Origin: Toxorhynchites rutilus septentrionalis
Lineage: Eukaryota; Arthropoda; Insecta; Diptera; Culicidae
Length of the DNA stretch: 64,000 nt
Reading direction: 5' to 3'
Assembly: GCF_029784135.1 (NCBI RefSeq)
Contig: NC_073745.1
Coordinates: 53,148,285 to 53,212,284 of the forward strand
Shown piece by piece: positions 23,823 to 36,069 of the stretch; within the stretch, counting starts at the first letter, position 1; the number at the start of each line of letters is the position of its first letter. The notes beneath the pieces are model-generated. The model was not told the DNA's origin. It searched no databases and saw only the letters and a program-made list of their open reading frames with translations. The position numbers and the translations under genes are program-made.

Positions 23823-25411
23823 GATCGGTTCAATAGACTGGCATGTTCCGTAGAGAATCCAATTCTGATTATGAAATGAAATACTTTAACTCTTTATTAA
23901 AATTATACGATTCCCGCATAAATATTACACAACCGGCCCTCCATATTGCTCCGCCCGATTAAAGATGTTGAGTGCATCATGGAATGTTATGTGATTTCCA
24001 GAAACGTATAATCATCATCAGCGTTGCATATGCGGTCTTCAAACGTTCTTTCACGATTCAGTGTTGATCGAGAAAACAATGGTGCAAGATGTTTGTAATT
24101 ATATGTTAATCAGCTCATCGCGTGCTCTATATTTAACGCTTGGCTCACACTGCTGATACGTAACCCAACCACAACAAAAAAATAGGTTCCTGAACATCCA
24201 TTTGTTGTGTGGTATCGCAAAATCTATTCCGCCGTTTGCTATATAACCTAAATATTTTAATCCGGTGCTACTGCTCCTAAAAAGCCATCTGCGAGCATCA
24301 TTAACCGGCAGCATTCCTCAGCCTCTCGTACAAATGGTGTTATCTTACCGCTCCGTAGCCAATTGAAAGTGGATTAAATCAGCAGTGCATATCGTACCGA
24401 GCGTCTCATTAAGCTTGCAATGGTGCCAATGAGGGGTAGAATTTCATATGAGCTTTGATTTTTATTTGCCCATAAATCCATCCTAAAATCGAACGCATTC
24501 CCCACGTTCCACGCGACTGTGGCTAAGGTCACGTATCACTAATCACATCGTTAGCGCTCGAGGTAAATATTGGCAGCTACCAAAGACTCAACGGAGTTAG
24601 CCGCTTCGCATTTGTGATTGGACTTGGCAGGTGGAATATTAGCAACCATCCACGGACCCCATCAAACGGTAGACCACCGATAGGCTGGATGAACAAATGG
24701 ATGGAAAACAAACAGATTGGCTAATTCAAGTCGTAAAGTTGATGAGTGCCGGTGCAGTGTAGCGCAAATTGTTCACCCTGGTTTAATTTACGATACAATA
24801 TTGTACGACTGAAAAGGAAACAACCCTCAGTGTGTTGAAATTTTTGCTGACAGCAAAACAAAATCGCCGGATATTGACACGAATAGTTGTTCAGGGTCAC
24901 TGTCAAATGACAAAATTTTACTCGATCTTCCTGCAGTGGCATCAAAAATTGTGCCGTTGGTAAAATATATTAACCCTTTCCCGTACAACATTCGAGTCTC
25001 ATTCGTGGGTACTTGAATAACATAGGGCGCTAGAACGCTCAACAGGCTAGTGAAATCACTTGATGTTTGAGAGTAATTTTGTTTTGTTCTTCAATTTCAT
25101 GGCGACCACTGTCGTTATCACCTAATCGGAACTTTCGCAACAATAAACTGATGGGGATCTCAAGTGGTACCAACTAATCAATTCCGAGATTAATTTGAGA
25201 ATTCAGAAAATGTTGAGATCGGCAAAATGGTCTCTACAGAACAAAGAAACATATAGATTTATTTGACATAATAATGAATTCTTTTTTAAACAATTTTTAG
25301 TAAAGGTGCTGTGGTGAAGCATGATAACACAAAAAATTGTGACAACGATGGGGACATCATTTTAGCGATTTTCATATTCGTTTCATTCAACAAATTGTTT
25401 ATTGCAGTATA
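23823..25411. other. Largely unassigned sequence containing one duplicated block
   Basis: Apart from the 24446-24560 direct repeat, no gene or element is recognised. Confidence 0.35.
24446..24560 (+). repeat. ~115-bp direct repeat, copy 1
   Basis: Matches 27100-27219 in the same orientation with a few changes: TTTTATTTGCCCATAAATCC, then TGTGGCTAAGGTCACGTATC and ATCACATCGTTAGCGCTCGA. The two copies are about 2.65 kb apart and enclose DD37E copy 2. Confidence 0.75.
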
Positions 25412-26701
25412 AAGGGTGTGTCACATCAAATTGCATCACGGAAAAAACGCTGTAGAAATTCGCCCAGTAGACCGATCCTTTTGAAAATTTTAGACAGTAA
25501 AATAAAAACTATTAAACAACTTTTGGCATTTTCTTTTTACTCATACTTCGAGCCCAAGCCCGTATGCTCGCACCTTCCTCTTTACCCCGTCCATAAGGTT
25601 CTGTACAACGTCAGGTTGTAGTTTTTTTAACAGAAATCCATTTTCTCTTGAAGTCCGCCTCCGATTTGACAACTTTTGGGTTCTTCCGGAGGGCCTGCTT
25701 CATAATCGCCCAATATTTCTCTATTGGGCTAAACTCCGGCGCGTTGGGCGGGTTCATTTCCTTTGGCACGAAGGTGACCCCGTTGGCTTCGTACAACTCC
25801 AACACGTCCTTTGAATAGTGGCACGAAGCGAGATCCGGCCAGAAGATGGTCGGGCCCTCGTGCTGCTTCAATAGTGGTAGTAAGCGCTTCTGTAGGCACT
25901 CCTTAAGGTAAACCTGCCCGTTTACCGTGCCGGTCATCACGAAGGGGGCGCTCCGCTTTCCGCAAGAGCAGATCGCTTGCCACACCATGTACTTTTTGGC
26001 AAACTTGGATAGTTTCTGCTTGCGAATCTCCTCCGGAACGCTGAATTTGTCCTCTGCGGAGAAGAACAACAGGCCCGGCAGCTGACGAAAGTCCGCTTTG
26101 ACGTAGGTTTCGTCGTCCATTACCAGGCAATGCGGCTTCGTCAGCATTTCGGTGTACAGCTTCCGGCCTCGCGTCTTCCCCACCATGTTTTGCCTTTCGT
26201 CGCGGTTAGGAGCCTTCTGAACCTTGTATGTACGCAGGCCCTCCCGCTGCTTGGTCCGCTGGACGAATGAACTTGACAACTTCAGCTTATTGGCGACATC
26301 CCGGACCGAACTTCTCGGATCACGTCTAAACTGCTTAACTACGCGCTTGTGATCTTTTTCACTGACGGAGCATCCATTTTTGCCGTTCTTCACCTTCCGG
26401 TCGATGGTTAGGTTCTCGAAGTATCGTTTTAGTACTCTGCTGACCGTGGATTGGACGATTCCCAGCATCTTACCGATGTCCCGATGTGCCAACTCCGGAT
26501 TCTCGAAACACAGGATTAATTCACGACGCTCTTTTTCGTTCGACGACATTTTTCCAAATTTACGAAAAATTGACAGTGAAGCATGGCCAACGTGATATAT
26601 ACACTCTTATCTGATTATAAGCGAAAGCTGAAGATATAATTCCTAAAAATTAAATTTCTACAGCGTTTTTTCCGTGATGCAATTTGATGTGACACACCCT
26701 T
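25412..26701 (-). mobile_element. Tc1-mariner DD37E element, copy 2 (best preserved)
   Basis: 1,290 bp flanked by TA at 25410-25411 and 26702-26703. Terminal inverted repeats of about 50 bp are identical in their outer part to copy 1. It is the only copy whose catalytic core is fully open. Confidence 0.93.
25611..26549 (-). pseudogene. DD37E transposase, nearly intact, C-terminal frameshift
   Basis: 312 residues from ATG 26549 to a TGA at 25611. A paired-type helix-turn-helix DNA-binding region spans roughly residues 20-110 (GKMLGIVQSTVSRVLKRYF; then SSVRDVANKL). Catalytic acids are D146 (MDDETY), D239 (WPDLASCHY) and E277 (SPIEKYW), with 37 residues between the last two, which defines DD37E. 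Compared with copies 1 and 3 it lacks two residues (Thr-His) near residue 15 and has lost two bases in an A run near 25628. The reading frame therefore shifts and the last ~25 residues of the family protein are replaced by Lys-Thr-Thr-Thr. Activity is uncertain; the core is undamaged. Confidence 0.88.
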
Positions 26702-26761
26702 TAATTATAATAAGTGCAAAAATAATATCGAATGAATGTTTGCCACATGTGGCTTCAGATT

Positions 26762-27018
<257 letters not shown>

Positions 27019-27099
27019 GGAATTGTGCCGTTCTTTTAGTTCTCGGGTAAGGCTGGAATCTTCAAGTAGAATTTACTTCTCAAATAACCCTACAAAAAG

Positions 27100-27219
27100 T
27101 CATATAAGCTTTGGTTTTTATTTGCCCATAAATCCATCATAAAAACGAACACATTCTCCACATTCCACACGATTGTGGCTAAGGTCACGTATCACTAATC
27201 ACATCGTTAGCGCTCGAGG
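27100..27219 (+). repeat. ~120-bp direct repeat, copy 2
   Basis: Same block as 24446-24560, ending in the shared TCACATCGTTAGCGCTCGAG and then diverging. See copy 1 for the shared motifs. Confidence 0.75.
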
Positions 27220-27302
27220 CACGGGAAGGCAATTGCTGACGTGCGACGAACGACAATGAAATGTCTTCTTCAAGACAGGTGGAGAGGGAATTTGGATTAG
27301 GT

Positions 27303-27378
27303 TGTCCCCATGGGCCCTTCTCATGAATAGAGACTAGAGACGAATGAACTGCAAAAATTTTGAAGTCTCTATAATTCA
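27303..27378 (+). repeat. Short dispersed repeat (copy of three)
   Basis: A block reading TAGAGACGAATGAACTG, an AAAA-TTT spacer and AAGTCTCTATAAT is shared with 57577-57620 and, more diverged, with 56496-56550. It probably derives from the 3' end of one retroelement family, since it precedes an A-rich run each time. The family is not identified. Confidence 0.5.
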
Positions 27379-28294
27379 ACAAGAATAAAACGAGAAGTGA
27401 AGATGAAATCACAGTCACGGGCGAGCTAGCAAGTACAGCACAACAGTCGGACATAATTTATTCCTAGTGCTGAGATCACACACATATATACACACACAGC
27501 TCGATCCAGGAATGGAATGAATGGAAGATATTGAGAAACAGTAGTGCAATTTCGTTCACATTCACTACATAGCCTCAAATTGAAGAGTATCCAGAATTTT
27601 GGAGTACGGCATACACTGCATTTATTTAGTTAGATACAATGTATCTTTCAAGGAAGTATGCTTTCGAATCCTAATAGGAAAAACTTACCGTGACATATGC
27701 TGAGGCTCATTTCCACTTCAAGTCGAATATAGCATCAAAAGTGTGTATAGTTTGTGGTCGATATCTGATTGGGAAGGAGAAAGAAAGACGGCTGCGAGTT
27801 GGCTGCGCAGTTCATTCGCAAAGTAGAGGCGGAACCAAATAAACAAAAAGACAGATTTTGCGCTACTTTTGCCACATAGTTTGATAAACCAGGCCCCTTT
27901 CTACGCTCCCGATTGTTGAACATACCAGGAATTGCTTTTACCGATGAGTTATTAACGAAAGAGAATGCAAATGAAGAGAATCGATCAATGCAGATAATTC
28001 CTTTTCAAAAGTTACGCGTTGTAGAAAATCCGAAAGACGCTGACATATACGCGATACACGATTCAAATGCAGCGTTCGTTATACAGGCAATGTGATGAGA
28101 GAGGAAGCATTGCGATTTAAGCTCGGTCAAATATTTCTTCTCGCGCAGCCAGAGTTGCCAATCATATTCTTCAAAAAACTGGAAGAAAACTGGATCTTGC
28201 GAAAGCGTTTCATTCTAAGATGACCGGCTTTGATTAAACTAAAATTATGTTTTACAATTTTTTTTAAATAGAATGTCTTTCGAAGCTACGTGTA

Positions 28295-29594
28295 CAGGGT
28301 CCGGCAATTGAAGTGCTACATTGAAACAAACAGATAAATTGAGCAAAGCAAACAAAATTTATTTCAAATTGATTCAATTTTGCTTCAAAACAAACCACTT
28401 TTTAAAAATTCACTGGTACAATTCAACCTGTTCGCCCTTGAGTTTAACCACTCGCCGCAGACGATCGAGGAACGCATCGTAAGAGGCCCGCAGATGCTAT
28501 TGTGGTATTTTATCCCAGGCTGCTAGGGCTTCCAAACTTTCATGTTTATTAGATCAGACTTCGGCCTCCAACATACTCCAGACAGCGAAGTCCATAGGGT
28601 TCAGGTCCGGCGAACTCGCCGGCCACTCCGAACACGCAATGAACCCTGGAAAATGCTCTGCAATCCAAAGTTGGGTTTTCTTTGCTTTGTGCGCCGGTGC
28701 CGTATCTTGCTGGAAAACCCAACCTCTGGGACCAAAATGACGACGTGCTCACGGTTCGACGACATTCTGTAGAACTAGTTTCCGATACGTATTTTGGTTG
28801 ATCTTCACTCCTTCAGGGACAAAAACCAGCGGAGTCCGGCCATCACGGGTGATTCCGGCCCAAACCATCACCGATGCAGGTTTCTGTCGCCTGGTTGCCG
28901 TCAGTACGTCAGCATGGGTTCGCGATCATTCTGGCAACCAAACTCTGTCGTTCTGCTTATTCACGAACTGCGCTACGGTGAAGAGTTTCTCGTCGGTGAA
29001 CACGATATTCTTCAACCTTCCTTCCGCGGCCCTCTTCAGCAGCGCTTTCGCTCTTTTTACCCGTTCTTGTTTTTGCTTCATCGAAAGGTCTTGAACCTTT
29101 TGGATCTTGTAAGGTTTGGACTGTACTTTATCTTTCAGGATCCGACGGAGACTCCGATCCGATATTTTGAGATCCTTCGCCAATTTAGTGGCACTACGTC
29201 GAGGATTTCTTTTAAGGCGCTTCTTGACGATCTTCACCATGGCAGGTGTCACCACAGTAGCTTGACGTCCCCCGCCATATCGTCTTTTGGTACTTCCGGT
29301 CTCCAGGTATCTTTTAACTGTACGGTGTACAAAATTTCTGCAAACAGGTAAAGCGGACAGCTCACGAACTATGTCTTCCTGACATTTCCCAGCTAGGAAC
29401 AAGGCAATTAAAGCACTACGTTTCTGTTCGATATCCATATTTGCGGATAACACTCGATCTCAGAAGTAACACATACATCCACTTGCAGCTAAGACACAAT
29501 GTAAACAAACTGACGAGGGGTCGTCAAATACAATTTTCTGTGCAACGTAATAATTACTGTTGAAGTAATGTAGCAGTTCAATTGCCGAACCCTG
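28295..29594 (-). mobile_element. Complete 1.3-kb DD37D (maT-type) Tc1-mariner element
   Basis: 1,300 bp between TA at 28293-28294 and 29595-29596. The ends are inverted repeats: left CAGGGTCCGGCAATTGAAGT, right mirrored as CAGGGTTCGGCAATTGAACT. One minus-strand transposase gene fills the interior. It is immediately followed, 9 bp on, by a mariner derivative. Confidence 0.9.
28410..29453 (-). pseudogene. DD37D (maT-clade) transposase with four nonsense codons
   Basis: One frame runs from ATG 29453 (or the Met at 29438) to TGA 28410, 347 codons, normal for the family. Residues 1-175 are open: two helix-turn-helix regions (AGKCQEDIVREL; then SATKLAKDLKISDRSLRRIL) and the first catalytic Asp in FTDEKLF. 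After WLPE the frame meets TGA. Further in-frame stops follow after NVVEP, after LEAEV and after KIPQ. Between them the family is clear: the second Asp in QQDTAPAHKAK and the third acid, an Asp, in SPDLNPMDFAVW. I count 37 residues between the two, hence DD37D. All four lesions are substitutions; no frameshift is needed. Confidence 0.88.
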
Positions 29595-29603
29595 TAGTAT
29601 TTA

Positions 29604-29981
29604 TATTGGGTTGGGGAAAAAAATCTGATCAAAATTTGACGCTTTATTTAACTTAAAATTAACTTAAAGTTATCCAATTTAAGTCAAATATGCGCCGTTT
29701 TGTTCGCAAACTTGTTGCCTTTTAGCAATAATGAAGAAGGCAACTTCATTATCGTTGCAGTTTTACCTTGCATGTAGTAAAAACGTAAAATATGGCGAAT
29801 TTCTTGCTTGGTGGACTCCATCTTTGACAATCGCAACACTGTCAAAACGACACTTGTAGCACAGATTGTCGTCTTTGTATAGCCGTATAGTATGACCCGA
29901 TGCGATAAGTACAACACAAGATATGTTTAAGTGTTGCCATATATTGACAATATACGACATTTCTTTTTTCCCAACCCAATA
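29604..29981 (-). mobile_element. Internally deleted mariner derivative (~380 bp)
   Basis: Ends carry ATATTGGGTTGGGG and its mirror CCCAACCCAATAT, mariner-type termini. Reading the minus strand from ATG 29821, the first residues are MESTKQEIRHILRFYYMQGK, the start of a mariner transposase. The other end, in a different frame, reads AKRQQVCEQNGAYLT and TAA at 29679, the end of the same protein. The middle ~0.9-1 kb is gone. Its parent family is the mariner at 50273-51998, which shares both protein ends and the flanking UTR. Confidence 0.88.
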
Positions 29982-30207
29982 TATGAAAATCGATGTTTTA
30001 AAAATGGCGATTGAATGTTCGAGTCATGCTAGCAACAGACTTATAGTGAGAGTAATTAGTTCGTGCAGTTGGAAGGCGGAGAAATTCGTGGTTACGCAGA
30101 TTTCTCCTTCTGACGTTGAAATTAATGCAACTTAACAATCGAGAACAGTTCATGTGGCCTTGGATGAGATCGTAAACGAAAACAACTCTAGCTGTGTTAC
30201 GCCGTAC

Positions 30208-30623
30208 GCATAATTAATCCAAACCCAGGAGCTTAAAACGATCTCCATATCTTGAAAGGTTTTGAGAGTCATTCCAATGGAGACGACGGAGTGCATAACG
30301 GACAAATTTACGCTGCACAGACTCCACTCTTTGTATGTTATTGTGGTAATATGAAGCCCAGACGACCGAAGCGTACTCCAAAATCGAGCGAACCAGAGAG
30401 CAGTATAAAAACCTTAAGACATTGTATGCCCGTAAAGTGTTTAGTAGTGCGGAAAATGAATCCAAGAGCCTTGGAAGCCTTTGAGACTGCGTATGCGATA
30501 TGTTCGCTGAACGTGATCTTCGAATCTAAAATAATTCCCAGGTCTTTTATGCATGTGACTCTATTGAGTACCGATCCGATAAGCTCATAATCGTACTGTA
30601 TCGTTGTGTGTTTGCGAAATTCA
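30208..30623 (-). pseudogene. LINE reverse transcriptase fragment (Jockey/CR1 lineage)
   Basis: The minus strand encodes IKDLGIILDSKITFSEHI and SKASKALGFIFRTTKHF, then shifts frame near 30410 into LVRSILEYASVVWASYY and QRKFVRYALRRLHW, stopping at 30214. These are the same C-terminal blocks as in the LINE at 21826-22653, from a different family member. Both the catalytic region and the 3' tail are missing, so it is an internal relic. Confidence 0.8.
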
Positions 30624-31168
30624 GTACCTTAAAAAAAGTCAAATTGAAATGAACATACATAACACTATCATTATGTGGAATCTAAAACCAAAAATTAATA
30701 AATCCAATTTCGCCATCAAAGATACTCGAGCTCAAAGGTAGAAGCTATCATGCAGAATCCCAATCGGTATACCGAATACATCTCTGGAATCAAACCGTGG
30801 AACGAACAATGACGGACCATTCGAGAACCGGCCCTAACGGAAACAGAGTGATACCTGAAAGAAAAAATACACACAATATACCCATTCCAAATGAATCCCC
30901 CACAAATGGTGTACTATAAAAAGGATTAAATGATAGAATTTAGCTTCGATGGAAAGCCCATGTGCAGCATGGGAGTGTGTCACGACCACACTCGATGGCT
31001 GCTCGCATGAGACTCAAAAGTAGTTCTGAAAAGAACTGACTAATTAACTATAGCTGTTGTGTTAATGATGGTAAACACGTTTTGGACACGTGCGAAGCAT
31101 AAACACATGTACTGTATTTTCGTTCAAGTTATGACAGCAAAACTGAAACTTGTTTGCTGCTGCCATTG

Positions 31169-34100
31169 TCAAAGTTGTCGAGGTTGCCGATGTTGGCAAC
31201 ATTGATAGATAAATACAAAAATATATAGAACAAATGAATGGGAATGCTCGATGTCGTGGTAGCCATCGCCACAATCACAAAGATTGTTTGCTGCGAGCCC
31301 AATGCGATAGATATGCGCGTTTAGGTTGTAGTGATTGGACATAAGCCGAGATATCACGCGAATGAAATCACGACCTACATTCAATCCCTTGAACCATGCA
31401 CTCGTCGAGACCTTAGGGATAATCGTGTGTAACCAACGACCGAATTCATCTTCACTCCACATGCGCTGCCAACTAACGAGTGTGTCCTGACGAGGAATGT
31501 GAAAAAATTCATTATAGGCAATTTGCCTTTCAAAAAGTGTGCCTTCTGAAGCGCCCACCTTAGCTAGCGAGTCCGCTTTCTCATTCCCCGGAATCGAGCA
31601 ATGAGAGGGAACCCATGCTAAGGTAATCTTAAATAATTTTTCGACCAAAACACTCAATAGATGTCTTATTCTTGTTAGGAAATAAGATGAGCGTTTATCA
31701 ACTTTCATTGAGCGGATTGCCTCTATTGAGCTGAGACTGTCTGAAAAAATAAAATAATGGTCGATGGGCAGTGTTTCAATGATCCCTAGAGCATAGTATA
31801 TCGCACCCATTTCTGCGACATACACGGAACAAGGATCTTTGAGTTTGAAAGAGGCACTGGAATTTTCATTGAAGATGCCGAAGCCAGTGGACCCGTTTAT
31901 GAATGAACCGTCAGTAAAGAACATTTTATCAGATCTAACTTTCCCATATTCTGCCGAAAATATCGGCGGAATAGAATCGGAGCGTAGATGATCTGGGATT
32001 CCTTGGATTTTTTGTCGCATGGACAGATAAAAAATGACAGAGGAATTGCAAAAGTATAGGAAGCAAACTTGGTTGGAAATGCCTGGTGAAGGGTGCACGT
32101 CGTGGGTAAGGTCCTCATTGGATTCATGATCTTGCAACGGATGAGAAATCTGTAGGATAATTCTGTGAACCGAAGAGTAAGCGGGGGTACTCCTGCCAAA
32201 ACATCGAGACTCATCGTATGTGTCGAATGCAAACACCCCATGGCTATACGCAAGCAACGATATTGTATCCTCTCCAGCTTGAGAATATGAATCCTGGCAG
32301 CTGATCGGAAGCAAAAACTGCCATATTCTAACACTGATAATATCGTTGTTTCGTATAACTGAATGAGGTCTCCTGGATGGGCACCCCACCATGTTCCGGT
32401 TATTGTTTGGAGAAAATTGATTCTTTGCTGGCATTTCTGTTTCAAATACGCAATGTGTATTCCCCAGGTACATTTAGAGTCAAAATATACTCCAAGGTAT
32501 TTGAAAAACATCGAGTGCTTGATCGTTTTGCCGGATAGGTGAAGCTGGAATTGGGCGGGTTCGTGCTTCCTAGAAAAAACGACCATTTCGGTTTTCTCCG
32601 TAGAGAATTCGATACCCAGCGGGCCCACGTGAACAGATTGTTCATGGTATCTTGCAACGACTTTTGCAGAGCGACGGGATTAGTACCCGTGATGGAAATA
32701 ACTCCATCGTCTGCAAGTTGTCTCAACGTGCAATCTCTAGTTAGACAATCATCCATATCATTGACGTAAAAACTGTACAAGAGGGGGCTTAGGCAGGAGC
32801 CTTGTGGTAGGCCCATAAAACTGTATCGAGAAGATTTCAAGCTGCCATGATTGAAAAACATGTGCTTTTCTGATAGTAAATTGTACAGGAAATTATTCAG
32901 AATTGGTGAAAGTCTACGATTATGAAGTTTCTCTGAGAGAATTTCCATGGAAACTGAATCAAATGCCCCTTTGATATCGAGGAAAACGGATGCCATTTGT
33001 TCTTTGCGAGCAAATGCGATTTGGATTTCAGAAGATAGCAGCGCCAGACAATCGTTCGTCCCTTTACCTCGGCGGAAGCCAAACTGCGTATTTGACAGCA
33101 AATTGTTTGCTTCAACCCACTTGTCCAAACGAAGTAGAATCATTTTCTCTAACAATTTACGAATACAGGATAACATTGCAATCGGCCTATACGAGTTGTG
33201 ATCGCAAGCCGGCTTGTTGGGTTTTCGTATGGCTATCACTCTCACTTGTCTCCAGTCATGCGGGACAATATTCAGCTCCAGAAACTTGTTGAACAAGTTC
33301 AGCAAACGCTGTTTCGCCAAGTCGGGAAGATTCTTCAACAAGTTGAATTTAATCTTGTCCGACCCAGGAGCTGAATTGTTACATGAGAGGAGGGCAATTG
33401 AGAATTCTACTATCGAAAAATTCTCATAATCGCATTGGAGCGGAATGTCGCGTACGACGTTTTGTGCAGGAACGGAATCGGGACAAACCTTTCTTGCAAA
33501 TTTGAAAATCCAACGGTCAGAGTATTCCTCACGTTCATTTGTATGGTTCCAGCCACGCATTCTCCTAGCCGTATTCCAAAGAGTGCTCATAGCGATCTCC
33601 CTTGACAAACCATTGACGAACTTTCGCCAATATCCACGCTTTTTTGCTTTAATCAGACCTTTTAGTTTGGCTTCTAGAGCTTGGTACTTTCGAAACCATT
33701 CCACTAGTCCAGTTTTCCGGAATTTTTTGAAAGCGGATGATTTTTCAAGGTAGACCTTTGAACACTCCTTGTCCCACCAAAGTGATGGAGGACGACGTCG
33801 TAAAGTGGTAGCAGGAACACGTTTCTTTTGAGCTTGAAGTGCGCTTTCGTAAATCAAACTCGATATAAAGTTATACTTTTCGAGTGGAGGAAGTTCATGC
33901 ATTAAAACAAGTGCTTCAGATATTATTTCTGCAAATTTTCTCCAGTCAATATTTTTCGTGAGGTCATACGCAATATCGACTGACTCACGAGAACCTGATT
34001 CATTGGCGATCGATAAAATTATTGGTAGGTGATCACTACCGTGGGGATCTTGGATTACCTTCCACGTGCAATCTAGGGATAACGAAGAAGAGCAAAGTGA

Positions 34101-34682
34101 TATGTCTAGCATACTTGCCCGTGCAGGAGGGTTGGCTATTCTAGTTGCTTCCCCAGTATTCAAAACTGTCAATTTGAAGTTGTCGCACAGATCATAAATC
34201 AAAGTGGCACGGTTGTCATCGTAGAGTGAACCCCATGCTGTTCCATGGGAGTTATGGTCACCTAAGATTAGCCGCGGCTCCGGCAGTGCCTCGATGATAT
34301 CAAAAAACTGATGGCGGCCAACCATAGTTCTTGGAGGAATATATATCGAGGCAATGCAGAGGTCTTTGCCATTGATTTGTGTCTGGCAAGCGACAACTTC
34401 AATGCCTGTCATCGATGGGAGAGTGACTCTATAGAAGGAGTGTCATTTTTTGATCCCCAATAGTACGCCACCAAACGAGTCATTTCGATCGAGGCGAATA
34501 ATGTTGAAATCGTGGAAATGCAGCTCATCGGCTGAAGAAAGCCATGTTTCACAGAGAGAAAATACATCACAGTTAGAACTATGAATTAAAAATTCAAATT
34601 GATCTAGTTTAGGGATGATGCTTCTGCAATTCCACTGTATTACAGTGGTCAAATCCTTAACCTCTTGCACTGAATCAGGCAT
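31169..34682 (-). pseudogene. LINE ORF2: endonuclease, reverse transcriptase, RNase H
   Basis: Starts at ATG 34682, overlapping the end of ORF1. Endonuclease blocks: IQWNCRS, SLCETWLS, LGDHNSHG, LDISLCSS and GSDHLPI. An in-frame TGA after LLGIKK (34443) interrupts it. Reverse transcriptase follows: SYRPIAMLSCIRKLLEKMI, QFGFRRGKGT, FLDIKGAFDSV, GLPQGSCLSP and LADDGV at the catalytic Asp pair. A frameshift near 32625 moves to FSTEKTEMVVFSRK and LGVYFDSKCTW. A second near 32070 moves to the RNase H domain: FFTDGSF (Asp), VAEMGAIYYAL (Glu), FSDSLSSIEA (Asp), then GNEKADSLAK. A C-terminal CDCGDGYHDIEH motif near 31270 matches the usual Cys/His tail, after which the frame loses family likeness. Confidence 0.85.
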
Positions 34683-36069
34683 CGAGGGAAATGAACGCTG
34701 CTAAAAAAACACATTTTTCTTTCAAAAATGTTCTCACAATCGGGAGCAAACATAATACTATGCTTTTAAGAGGGTCATTTATATTTAAAGCATTTAAAAT
34801 ATTGTCCACCAGGTCAGAAAGCGCAAGCAAGCCAGATTGTGGCTGTTGCCTCGACCGCGAAAAAGGAACAGACGTGTTGGGCTCTGCTCCGGGAAGTGCT
34901 GAGGACCCCTGGTGCGTAGAAGAACCGCTTAAACCAGGAGGTACTTGCTTCGGTCTATTCTCAGCACGTTCGATACGAGGTTTCATTCCAATTTGGGAAG
35001 TTTCGGTCTTCTTTCTGGGGATTGATGGAAAAGAAGTATTTTTTCTTTTCCTAATGGCACCCTGCGATATACCGAAACTTCCTGCATTGGGAGCGTCGGC
35101 AACAGGCTCGTCGTTCTGCAGAATGGAGTAGGGATTGTCCTGAGTCGTTGAAGCGGAACTCTTAAGCATTTCTGCTTAAGTCCGCTTGGAACGTTCCTTT
35201 AAGGAACGCTTGAGTTTTTCCCCTCGTTGTATGTACACTGGGCATTGAGAAAGATCATGGGGGGCCCCGTCGCAATGAAGACACTTGCGCTCTTTTGCGC
35301 AAGATGTCCCATCATGACTCTCTCCACAATCTGCGCAACGTTGTTTATTGCAACAATAGGCGGCCGTGTGACCGAGTTGCATACATTTGTTGCATTTCAT
35401 TACCCGGGGTACAAACAACCGAACAGGTAAACGAAGAGCACCTATTGCAACGTAGTTTGGAAGAGCGGAACCCTCAAATGTCACTCGAAAAGAGTTTGTC
35501 CGATTGAGAACTCGTTTGTCATTTTTAAGTGACACAGACTTCAGTCGATCGCATTCAAGAATCTTCACACTTTTAAGTGAGGAGTTCTTGAAGCGACCGA
35601 CACCATCGAGTATCTCTTTTCGAGTCAAACCCTTTTCGTTTATTACACCGTCTATTTCAACGTTGCAACAGGGTACGTATACGCGATACTCAATCGCAAA
35701 GAGATCACAGCGCGTTATTGCATTCGCTTTGGTCCTGCAAGAGACGACAACTCGTAATTTGTCTGGCCCCATCCGAGTAATTTCAGTAACTTTGGAAAAT
35801 TTCTGCGTTAGTTCTTTTGAGATGCGAATGACATTAAGAGGTTTTGATTTTCGTCTAAAGTATACAATGAATGGACCTTTGAATCCCTCCGGGTATTCCT
35901 TTAGACGAAAATCATGTTTTTCATCAATTTCCTCATCTTCAGAACTTCCTACTTCATACACAGAATTTTCCTCCTCAACGTCTGCTTCATCCTCCTGCTC
36001 TTCAGGAGGTGGGTCAGCATCAGAAACAATCAATGACGTGGAGGGGGGATCTTCCCCGCCCTCAGCCAT
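34675..36069 (-). pseudogene. LINE ORF1: Gag-like nucleic-acid-binding protein
   Basis: Begins at ATG 36069 with an acidic, Pro-rich N-terminus. A Gag-like fold region follows (about residues 55-200). Three zinc knuckles come next: CNKCMQLGHTAAYC, CADCGESHDGTSC and CLHCDGAPHDLSQC. One TAA at 35176 (after RSKRT) splits the frame. The same frame continues AEMLKSSASTTQDNPYS to a stop at 34675, so the intact protein would be about 464 residues. By analogy RTYAEMLK was probably the original, with Tyr TAT/TAC changed to TAA. The protein binds and escorts element RNA in this group. Confidence 0.87.

Noticed and set aside
34691..35131. 146-aa plus-strand open frame, also 35504-36082
   Set aside because: Antisense to LINE ORF1, whose zinc knuckles show the true strand.
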